Source: Alphaproteobacteria bacterium (GTDB lineage: Bacteria; Pseudomonadota; Alphaproteobacteria; SHNJ01). Taken from it: 64,000 bases of DNA. Position 1 is the first letter of the stretch, and every line of letters starts with the position of its first letter. The stretch is taken from NCBI GenBank assembly GCA_004295055.1, contig SHNJ01000007.1, forward strand, positions 166,807 through 230,806, written 5' to 3'. Shown here piece by piece: positions 9,163 to 15,277 of this stretch. The translations under genes and the position numbers were made by a program. The notes below the pieces were generated by a model. The model saw nothing but the letters and a program-made list of their open reading frames with translations, did no database searches and had not been told where the DNA came from.

Positions 9163-9732
9163 ATGGCGGATAAAGTTTCTTGGCGGGATTGGTCCTGCGG
9201 ATTGCATAACGATCATCTGACCATGCGGCAGGTTTTGGAAACCTTGCCGGGTAACGATTCTACTGAAATACATTGGTTGATCCGATTGCTGGAACGTCCA
9301 TCCAGCCCATTGGCGCTGTCTGGCGCGATCGATTTGGACAGGCATGATTGCGTGCATGTATTGCTGGGCCGCGGATTGCTGGCCCAGGACGAGGCCTTCG
9401 TACTTGGGTTCACCATGGGCGCGGACCGGAAAATGAAATTCTGGGAACCGGCGTTGTTCCGGTTTTGCGCGCAATATTTATATCCGAAAATTTACCGCCT
9501 GAAAGCGCGGCAGATCGCGATTTTCAATTTGGGATTGGAATTCGCGCGCGGCAGCGATTGCCGCGATTTGCATAAATTCGACTTTCAACAATATCTTGAC
9601 CAGCCGGTCGGCAAATTGCGCGCGATGTTGAAAATCAGCACGCACAAACTGGCCGAAGCCTATCGCCAGGAGCAGCAAATGATCCCGGATTCCAAGGAAA
9701 GCAAGCGGTTGGATATCGCGTTTGCCAATTAA
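9163..9732 (+). CDS. Coq4-like ubiquinone biosynthesis protein
   Basis: 189 aa. Residues 61-77 hold His61-Asp62-x-x-His65 followed by eleven residues and Glu77, an exact HDxxH-x11-E pattern, the metal-binding signature of Coq4. The flanks also fit: a helical N-terminal part, LLGR after the last His, and a C-terminal DFQQYLDQPVGKLRAMLKI resembling the end of Coq4. In eukaryotes COQ4 acts at the C1 position of the quinone ring and organises the CoQ complex; bacterial relatives are mostly uncharacterised. The assignment rests on motif spacing and overall length, not on a search. The gene stands alone, divergent from the 459-aa orphan. Confidence 0.55.
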   Translation: MADKVSWRDWSCGLHNDHLTMRQVLETLPGNDSTEIHWLIRLLERPSSPLALSGAIDLDRHDCVHVLLGRGLLAQDEAFVLGFTMGADRKMKFWEPALFRFCAQYLYPKIYRLKARQIAIFNLGLEFARGSDCRDLHKFDFQQYLDQPVGKLRAMLKISTHKLAEAYRQEQQMIPDSKESKRLDIAFAN

Positions 9733-9757
9733 ATCCAATTACTGTTATCCTAATTTT

Positions 9758-9924
9758 ACCCTCCCCCAACTAGGGGAGGGATAGCGCAGCTTATTCGCGT
9801 AAGCGAATTAGCGGAGCTTGGGTGGGGGATTCGGTGTTTGCAGCCTTTCCCCCTCCTACCAAGATCAACTAAACTCGCTACGCTCGTTAAGTTAATCTAT
9901 CCTCCCCCTAGTTGGGGGGGGAGG
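9758..9924. repeat. Composite intergenic palindromic repeat, copy 1
   Basis: The gene-free stretch 9733-10119 is filled by this element and the direct repeat that follows. It opens with CCCTCCCCCAACTAGGGGAGGG, ends with a mirrored C-rich/G-rich half (CCTCCCCCTAGTTGGGG) and includes inner palindromes such as TTCGCGTAAGCGAA. Related elements stand at 37017-37095 and 61308-61460. There is no U-run, so it is not a normal terminator; it looks like a dispersed REP-like element. Confidence 0.7.
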
Positions 9925-9930
9925 AATTCA

Positions 9931-10113
9931 TTACCGCCATTTATTCATTTCGCCTAACAACCACATCGCCCAATCATATTCTTGGCTGGTATCGGCCGCG
10001 AGTTTTTATCTAAAAAATATTTTCTATTAAGATTTTCCGAACCTATTGCTTTTCCAAAAGATCGGTGCAATATGATTGCATCGACATAAAATATACAACC
10101 AATTAAATGTGGC
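9931..10113. repeat. 183-bp direct repeat, copy 1
   Basis: Almost identical to 11636-11817, with three substitutions and a small indel region. The two copies bracket the genes at 10120 and 10708. On the minus strand one end reads as a short protein tail, DWAMWLLGEMNKWR followed by a stop, in copy 1 only; in copy 2 a one-base deletion shifts the frame. The other end lies directly before the ATG at 10120, so the repeat also supplies the upstream region of that gene. Confidence 0.9.
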
Positions 10114-10119
10114 GGGAAT

Positions 10120-10677
10120 ATGGGAATATTTTCTAATAAAGCATTGAAATACTTAATTGCATCCAGCTGCATCTTCGCCCTTTTGTTTGGATTGTATCAT
10201 ATTTCACCGCGCATCTTCACGGTGCAGAACAGTGTTCATGATCATAGTATTTGCGTACGCAATGCCGGCGATAAACCGATAAAATCGGTTGAATTTCGCA
10301 ATAAAAACGATGTTTTATATAAAAATCCGAATGCCAATTTAAAGGCTGGCGATAGCACATGTTATAGCTTCGAATCTCTCAATGCATTATCTGCGCCGCT
10401 AATTATGCATATTCAAATAGTGGGACGGAATTATGAAAAACAGATTGATCTAAGCCGTTATGATGTCGGCAGTATTGAAGCCCAAATTACTGTTGGACCA
10501 CAGGGCGCTATCCCCGAAATATATGTCCGGAACAATTATGGCGAAACTTCCTATGCCGGACTGCCGTATTATAAAATATTTCTTTTATTCGCCGTTGCCT
10601 TCGCGGCATTGACCCTGTGCCTTATGTTTTTGGGATATTGCCTGAAATTGCTGAGTCCGGTTTTTCAAAAGAAATAA
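10120..10677 (+). CDS. Hypothetical two-TM membrane protein
   Basis: 185 aa. Membrane segments at about 10-28 and 150-176 enclose a region of about 120 residues that is probably periplasmic, predicted to be beta-rich (SVEFRNKNDVLYKNPN, VGPQGAIPEIYVRNN). The outside location follows from the basic residues before the first segment and after the last one (LSPVFQKK). No known family. The ATG lies seven bases after the 183-bp repeat, so its promoter is probably inside the repeat. The next gene starts 30 bases downstream behind a good AAGGAG, which suggests an operon of two. Confidence 0.6.
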   Translation: MGIFSNKALKYLIASSCIFALLFGLYHISPRIFTVQNSVHDHSICVRNAGDKPIKSVEFRNKNDVLYKNPNANLKAGDSTCYSFESLNALSAPLIMHIQIVGRNYEKQIDLSRYDVGSIEAQITVGPQGAIPEIYVRNNYGETSYAGLPYYKIFLLFAVAFAALTLCLMFLGYCLKLLSPVFQKK

Positions 10678-10707
10678 AGCAGTTTAACAACATAAAGGAG
10701 CGCAACC

Positions 10708-11598
10708 ATGTTTTTTCTAGCTAGAGAAATTATAAGAGCTCGCGCAATTCATAAATTTGCGGAAAGAGAAGCGGTGGATTCACAGTTGCCAGGGCGTAAG
10801 CGCGGTCCGGCGGACGCTTATCGCCATATGCTTGGCGCAGCTGAAGCAACCAGAATATATGGCGAACTGCCTACTAGTGTGGCAGGAGAAGCGGGAGAAA
10901 TTATTAGTGGTAATACCGCAGAAGAAAGTGCCATGGATCGTCACAACAATAAAATTGGTATAGAGATTGGCAAAATTGCACGGAAAGAAAATTGGACTAG
11001 AGAGCAAACTATTAAAGCCGTAAGACAAAAAATCATTGAAAGCAAAAATAGAGATGGGAGCTCTCGTCCGGGAGGGGATTTCGCAACCTGGTATCCGGAA
11101 AAAGATGGGCAAGGAAATAGTAATTGGGGAGGGAATCCTAAATACGATATTTCAGATAATGTGGAAGAATCTAAAAAAGGCGTTCCAATGCCAATTGAAC
11201 ATATGAATTGGCCAAATATTGATTTTAACGACCCCTATCATAATAATCCATATGGTACGCCGCCGGGATTTCAGCCGTATGTAACGGAATCTGATGCTAC
11301 GATTGAAGAAGAACTCCGCGCCCAATTCCGCGAAGATGAATCTAAACGTAATCAACCTGATCCGAATGTTCCTGCGGCGGATGAGATAGATCCGAAAACC
11401 GGCAAGAAATTCGGGGATATGCGAACAGGGGAATATGCTTCGGCTTTGTTCCGTAAACGCCAACGTGATGCGGCTAATGGCAATGCCACTAACGACAACG
11501 CGCCGAATGCAGGCGGCGACGTGCGGGTGCGTGCTTATGATCGCGAAGGCGGGAAAGAACATGTACGGGCCTATTCGCGCAGCAAGCCGAAGAAATAG
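10708..11598 (+). CDS. Hypothetical protein with GPADAYRHML / MDRHNN domain
   Basis: 296 aa, preceded by AAGGAG at a good distance. Residues 33-42 (GPADAYRHML) and 75-84 (AMDRHNNKIG) form a conserved-looking pair with His, Asp and Asn that resembles the DUF6973-like domains seen in some secreted or polymorphic effectors; that link is from memory of the motif only. The rest is hydrophilic: a Pro/Asn/Tyr-rich region at 135-205 and a charged tail (residues 240-296) rich in Asn, Asp and Arg. No signal peptide. It sits behind a membrane protein gene between direct repeats, an accessory context. An immunity gene cannot be identified with confidence. Confidence 0.5.
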   Translation: MFFLAREIIRARAIHKFAEREAVDSQLPGRKRGPADAYRHMLGAAEATRIYGELPTSVAGEAGEIISGNTAEESAMDRHNNKIGIEIGKIARKENWTREQTIKAVRQKIIESKNRDGSSRPGGDFATWYPEKDGQGNSNWGGNPKYDISDNVEESKKGVPMPIEHMNWPNIDFNDPYHNNPYGTPPGFQPYVTESDATIEEELRAQFREDESKRNQPDPNVPAADEIDPKTGKKFGDMRTGEYASALFRKRQRDAANGNATNDNAPNAGGDVRVRAYDREGGKEHVRAYSRSKPKK

Positions 11599-11635
11599 TC
11601 CCACCGCAACAGGATGCGGGGCGGACAATAAGAAT

Positions 11636-11817
11636 TTACCGCCATTTGTTCATTTCGCCTAACAACCACATCGCCCAATCATATTCTTGGTTGTATCGGC
11701 AGCGAGTTTTTATCTAAAAAATATTTTCTATTAAGATTTTCCGAACCTATTGCTTTTCCAAAAAATCGGTGCAATATGATTGCATCGATATAAAATATAC
11801 AACCAATTAAATGTGGC
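11636..11817. repeat. 183-bp direct repeat, copy 2 (182 bp)
   Basis: Second copy of 9931-10113, in the same orientation, about 1.7 kb away and about 97 percent identical by eye. It fills most of the gap 11599-11867. It again ends just upstream of a small membrane-protein gene (11868), so the same upstream DNA precedes two unrelated membrane proteins. Confidence 0.9.
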
Positions 11818-11867
11818 ATAAATGTGGAATTGCCCCGGCGAAGGTATTCATTCAAAAAGGAATCAAG

Positions 11868-12182
11868 ATGAATAAAATATGGTTGGGCGGCAGCAATATT
11901 ATCTTTCTGGCGGCCATTATTGCGCGCCTGTTCATAAGTGCATCAATCGAAGAGCAAACTGATATCGCACAGGCAATAGAATTTTATGGCTTTTGGGGGA
12001 TGGGAATCTTGCCGTTCAATATAATTTTAAGCGCCGCATTAATAGCGTTTTATCGTTCAATCATAAAGAAGCCCATAATGAACAAAGATTATATTTTCAC
12101 GGTTTGGAATTTTACCGGTTTGATTGGATGGTTCGCAATTTTTGCTATTATTCCGTTGATGAAGATTTCTACTATTGGTTAA
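11868..12182 (+). CDS. Small hypothetical membrane protein, three TM
   Basis: 104 aa from ATG 11868, chosen because AAGGA lies eight bases upstream; a frame opening at 11811 starts inside the repeat and is less likely. Three hydrophobic segments at about 5-23, 39-60 and 78-98. No cytoplasmic domain and no recognised family. It shows no sequence relation to the membrane protein at 10120 although both follow the same repeat. Confidence 0.55.
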   Translation: MNKIWLGGSNIIFLAAIIARLFISASIEEQTDIAQAIEFYGFWGMGILPFNIILSAALIAFYRSIIKKPIMNKDYIFTVWNFTGLIGWFAIFAIIPLMKISTIG

Positions 12183-12191
12183 TTTTTGCGA

Positions 12192-12374
12192 TTACTTCTT
12201 ATCAATACGAATAAATCCAGTGCGGTTGATTTTTTCAAGGCGCCGCATGGCGGCATCGTAATCGCGTTTGGATGTGCCCGGCAATTCCATCACGACAGTG
12301 CCGGTATCATCCAAAATACGAATGGTCAAAATTTCATCAAAAAAATATCTTGGTTTTTTCCGGCGCGGCCCCAT
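12192..12374 (-). CDS. Small basic protein, 60 aa, behind a structured leader
   Basis: The start ATG 12374 is set by GGGAG six bases upstream; a TTG at 12389 would place that site inside the coding region. The protein begins MGPRRKKPRYFFDEI and continues with two predicted beta strands (ILTIRILDDTGTVVMELPG) and a helix (SKRDYDAAMRRLEKIN), ending FIRIDKK. It is strongly basic and could bind nucleic acid, but no family is recognised. Its ribosome-binding site can pair with the leader described at 12378-12411, so its translation is probably regulated. Confidence 0.55.
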   Translation of the reverse strand: MGPRRKKPRYFFDEILTIRILDDTGTVVMELPGTSKRDYDAAMRRLEKINRTGFIRIDKK

Positions 12375-12377
12375 GGC

Positions 12378-12411
12378 AAACTCCCACAAAAGGATTGGTG
12401 ACCGGGAGTTT
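12378..12411 (-). promoter_or_regulatory. Hairpin that can hide the ribosome-binding site of the 60-aa gene
   Basis: On the minus strand AAACTCCC (12411-12404) is perfectly complementary to GGGAGTTT (12385-12378), with an 18-base loop. GGGAG is the Shine-Dalgarno site of the gene starting at 12374. The same AAACTCCC strand forms the 3' side of the long rod at 12402-12552, so the two pairings exclude each other. This is the layout of a translation-control switch. Confidence 0.5.
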
Positions 12412-12568
12412 CAAACTGTACAGAGACAGCGCGACATTCTTTAGCCGAAGCCTGGACATGCAATGCCGCCTCCCGGCCATAATGAGGCCAGAGGCAGACA
12501 TCGAATTTCGCTCGATGCAAGTTTACGCTCTGTAACGGGTTTGAACGCCCGGAGAACCGTTTGGTTCT
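12402..12568 (-). ncRNA. Structured RNA leader or small RNA, novel
   Basis: Read on the minus strand, the RNA begins with a perfect hairpin AGAACC-AAAC-GGTTCT (12568-12553). It continues into a rod: CCGGG (12552-12548) with CCCGG (12406-12402), GTTCAAAC (12546-12539) with GTTTGAAAC (12416-12408, one bulge), and TACAGAG (12534-12528) with CTCTGTA (12425-12419). Inside lie two further hairpins, CATCGA/TCGATG (12517-12499) and GCCTC/GAGGC (12495-12468, extended by GGCC/GGCC). The predicted first base is seven after a -10 box. The rod-like shape recalls 6S RNA, but the position before a gene and the anti-SD pairing suggest a cis-acting leader. Confidence 0.5.
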
Positions 12569-12574
12569 GATGGC

Positions 12575-12602
12575 ATTATAGGGGGAGGGATGGGGGATGC
12601 AA
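12575..12602 (-). promoter_or_regulatory. Sigma-70 type promoter for the structured RNA
   Basis: On the minus strand TTGCAT (12602-12597), a 16-base spacer and TATAAT (12580-12575). The start of transcription expected seven bases later falls on 12568, the first base of the 5' hairpin of the structured RNA. Confidence 0.6.
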
Positions 12603-12626
12603 GAAACTATTTGATGTCAAGTAGAA

Positions 12627-12709
12627 TTGTCATCCCGAGCGTATGCGAGGGATCTACAGATATAGGAACTATTATACCTGAAGATTCCTCACTTTGTTCG
12701 GAATGACAA
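12627..12709. repeat. Imperfect inverted repeat of the TTGTCATCCCGAG type
   Basis: The left arm TTGTCATCCCGAG plus GAGGGATCT pairs imperfectly with the right arm AGATTCCTC plus CGGAATGACAA. Such palindromes are common intergenic elements in many bacterial genomes. Together with the RNA and its promoter it accounts for the gap 12390-12732. No terminator-like U-run follows. Confidence 0.6.
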
Positions 12710-12732
12710 AGAATGAAACCGACCCATTACAT

Positions 12733-12981
12733 TCATTTTCTTTTAAACCCGTCTATAACCCAAGGAATTCCTATATAGAAAAATGGAATTATAATGACTG
12801 GCACTACTGCGATTAAAATAGCTGTCAGATGCACTTCCCATGACCAGGGAATATCAGCAAATAATGAGAAATCTTCATAGGCTTGTCGTTCTTTATAATA
12901 GTAATACAAAGAAGCGCTCAGCGGCATATATAGCAATGAAGTAAACACCCATAACCTAAATATTCCTTGGTGTATTTTCAT
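12733..12981 (-). CDS. Small hypothetical membrane protein, two TM
   Basis: 82 aa with hydrophobic segments at about 8-27 and 48-76 and a basic C-terminal end (DGFKRK). Between them lies a tyrosine-rich stretch (SLYYYYKERQAYEDF). AGAATTTTTATG upstream gives only a weak ribosome-binding site. The DNA is AT-rich. No family recognised; it lies just downstream of ald on the same strand, 26 bases after its stop. Confidence 0.45.
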   Translation of the reverse strand: MKIHQGIFRLWVFTSLLYMPLSASLYYYYKERQAYEDFSLFADIPWSWEVHLTAILIAVVPVIIIPFFYIGIPWVIDGFKRK

Positions 12982-13007
12982 AAAAATTCTCTACGCTTAA
13001 GTTCTAT

Positions 13008-14126
13008 CTAAGCCGCCAATAATTTCTCCGTCGGGGCGTATTTCAATCCTAAATCTTTGGCTACGGCTTCGAACGTAATTTCACCCAGGCATACGTTCAA
13101 TCCATTTGCCAAATGCGGATTATCGCTTAGGGCTTTGCGCCAACCTTTTTGCGCAATCGCGGTTACGAACGGCAAGGTTGCGTTGTTTAACGCAAACGCC
13201 GATGTGCGCGGCACGCCGCCGGGCATATTCGTAACGCAATAATGGATTACGTCATTCACCTTGTACACCGGATCCGAATGGGTGGTTGGGCGCGATGTTT
13301 CGAAACATCCGCCTTGGTCGATGGCGACATCGACCAATACCGAACCCGGGATCATATTTTCGACCATTTTTTTGGTGACCAATCTTGGGGCCGCTGCGCC
13401 TGGAATCAACACGCCGCCGATTACCAAATGCGCGGTACGCACTTGTTCTTCGATATTATCGGCCGTTGAATAAATTGTGGTCAAGCGCGATCCGAATTGC
13501 ATATCCAATTCATTCAATCGTTTGATCGAACGGTCAACAACGGTTACCCGCGCGCCAAGCCCGATCGCCATGCGGATCGAATTGGTGCCAACAACGCCGC
13601 CGCCCAACACGACAACTTTTGCCGCTTGAACGCCGGGAACGCCGCCCAATAAAATACCGGCGCCGCCTTGTTCTTTTTCCAAATACCGCGCGCCGACTTG
13701 TACGGCCATGCGGCCCGCAACTTCGGACATCGGGGCGAGAAGGGGCAATCGCCCTTCGGCATCCGTCACGGTTTCATACGCAATCGCGACGCATTTCGAT
13801 TTCATCAAGCCTTCGGCTTGTTGTTTGTCGGCCGCAAGGTGCAGATAGGTGAATAAAATCTGCCCTTCGCGCAACATTTCACATTCTTTGGGCTGTGGTT
13901 CTTTGACCTTTACGATCATGTCTGCGGTTTTGAAAACCTCCGCGGCGGTTGGCAAAATTTTGGCACCCGCAGCAGTGTAATCGGAATCCGGGCAACCAAT
14001 GCCTTCGCCGGCTTTGGTTTCAATGAATACTTCGTGGCCGCGCACGATCAATTCGCGCACGCTGGGCGGAGTCAATCCGACACGGTATTCGTGGGTTTTA
14101 ATTTCTTTGGGTACACCGATTTTCAT
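13008..14126 (-). CDS. ald: Alanine dehydrogenase
   Basis: 372 aa from ATG 14126 (MKIGVPKEIKTHEYRVGL); the frame opens 15 codons earlier but the conserved N-terminus and GGAGCG upstream fix this start. Family features are KEIKTHEYRVGLTP at the substrate-binding N-terminus, the Rossmann motif VVLGGGVVGTNSIRMAIGLG, the region VDVAIDQGGCFETSRPTTH with nucleotide-binding residues, and THSDPVYKVNDVIHYCVTNM. The enzyme interconverts alanine and pyruvate plus ammonia with NAD. It may assimilate or release ammonium. A TATAAT lies on this strand at 14235-14230, but no matching -35 was found. Confidence 0.95.
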   Translation of the reverse strand: MKIGVPKEIKTHEYRVGLTPPSVRELIVRGHEVFIETKAGEGIGCPDSDYTAAGAKILPTAAEVFKTADMIVKVKEPQPKECEMLREGQILFTYLHLAADKQQAEGLMKSKCVAIAYETVTDAEGRLPLLAPMSEVAGRMAVQVGARYLEKEQGGAGILLGGVPGVQAAKVVVLGGGVVGTNSIRMAIGLGARVTVVDRSIKRLNELDMQFGSRLTTIYSTADNIEEQVRTAHLVIGGVLIPGAAAPRLVTKKMVENMIPGSVLVDVAIDQGGCFETSRPTTHSDPVYKVNDVIHYCVTNMPGGVPRTSAFALNNATLPFVTAIAQKGWRKALSDNPHLANGLNVCLGEITFEAVAKDLGLKYAPTEKLLAA

Positions 14127-14451
14127 GCGAACGCTCCGGTTAATGGGGATTGGCGAGTTGGTTGGGTTCATGGCACATCCACCTTTGTTGTTTGGTTTGC
14201 CTCGCCCCCTTCATGCTAAAATTTACGGTATTATACAAAGGGTTTGCCATGCGGTGCAGCATTTTATTTCGCTCGGCAATGTTGGGGACAGGTTGCAGTA
14301 AAGCATAAGATGGTAAATTAACCTTTAACGGCTACATAAATATAGTTTGGAAAAAATGGTTAATAACTAGTTAAATCAAAGACTTACTAACCTTTCGGTA
14401 ATAGTTAACACGTATCCTGGTTCTATAACAACGACAAAACAGGGTACGGCT
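14127..14451. other. Gene-free divergent region between ald and the LapG-like gene
   Basis: 325 bases with no credible gene. It contains the ald ribosome-binding site and, on the minus strand, a TATAAT at 14235-14230. The right half is AT-rich with several GTTAAT/TTAAC-like words (around 14312 and 14356-14410), plausible promoter DNA for the adhesin-processing gene. No operator or terminator could be identified. Confidence 0.4.
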
Positions 14452-15183
14452 TTGCTACAATTGCTACAAAAACATTCCAGACGGAATTTTATGGCCAAAT
14501 TGGGCGGTATGTCCGCCTCGGCTTTTTTAATGGCCAAAGCGCCAACAGCACTCGCCGATACATTCGCCGGCACTTTCGATAACGTATCGACCAAACCATC
14601 GCATCACAGCAAAATTTTAGACAGTTCGGAATTGGGTGTCGGCGAGCCAAGCAAATACATTCCCAAAGCATCCATTTTAAAAGCCGCATTCAACCGTCCG
14701 GACAGCAGCGCTTCGCCAATCCAAGCCTGGATTCAATTGTTGACGTCATTGAAAGACGCCGATGCTGAAACGCAAATCGCCGCCGTGCACGGATTTTTCA
14801 ATCAAGTGCGGTATGTCGGCGAACAAGGCCAAGATGTTTGGAAATTGCCGGCACAGTTTTTATGCGAAGGCGGCGATTGCGAAGATTTCGCGATCGCTAA
14901 ATTTGTCAGCCTGAGATTGCTCGGTTTTCACAAAGATCGCATCAGATTGGTATTTGTCGAAAATACCTTGACCGGCGCGGATCATGCCGTTACCGCCGTT
15001 CAATATAATGATAAAACTTATATATTGGACAATAACTTAGCCAATGTAACTTTAAGCGATAAATTAGGCCATTATAATCCCGTTTGCTCGTTCGATGAAA
15101 AACGCCTTTGGTTGCACTGGAAATCAGGAAATACAGGCGGTTCCGTGGCCTCGCTGCAACAACGTTTGTCCAAGCAAAGCTAA
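14452..15183 (+). CDS. lapG: LapG-like periplasmic cysteine protease (BTLCP family)
   Basis: 243 aa from TTG 14452. Numbered from there, the bacterial transglutaminase-like cysteine proteinase triad is Cys143 (GGDCEDFAIAKF), His178 (DHAVTAV) and Asp193 (LDNNL), with spacing close to that of Pseudomonas LapG. The N-terminus reads SRRNFMAKLGGMSASAFLMA then ALADTF, a twin-arginine export signal, so the start must lie before Arg10; ATG 14491 would remove the arginines. LapG enzymes cut giant adhesins near a double alanine and are inhibited by the c-di-GMP receptor LapD. The genes for TolC, an RTX adhesin and its exporter follow, which supports this role. Confidence 0.85.
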   Translation: MLQLLQKHSRRNFMAKLGGMSASAFLMAKAPTALADTFAGTFDNVSTKPSHHSKILDSSELGVGEPSKYIPKASILKAAFNRPDSSASPIQAWIQLLTSLKDADAETQIAAVHGFFNQVRYVGEQGQDVWKLPAQFLCEGGDCEDFAIAKFVSLRLLGFHKDRIRLVFVENTLTGADHAVTAVQYNDKTYILDNNLANVTLSDKLGHYNPVCSFDEKRLWLHWKSGNTGGSVASLQQRLSKQS

Positions 15184-15277
15184 TAATATCCCCTTCAAAA
15201 CAAAAATAACTTTCCAAGCATGCCAAACATGCTACATAGTATCTTTACGAAAATAACAAGATACAATGGAGTGAATG

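Noticed and set aside
9954..10172. 72-aa minus-strand frame covering the repeat and the start of the 10120 gene
   Set aside because: The frame is not maintained in the second copy of the repeat and overlaps a better supported gene.
12402..12568. Naming the structured RNA as 6S RNA, tmRNA or SRP RNA
   Set aside because: No tag frame or SRP/tmRNA consensus was seen; the rod shape is 6S-like but the anti-SD pairing with the next gene fits a leader better.
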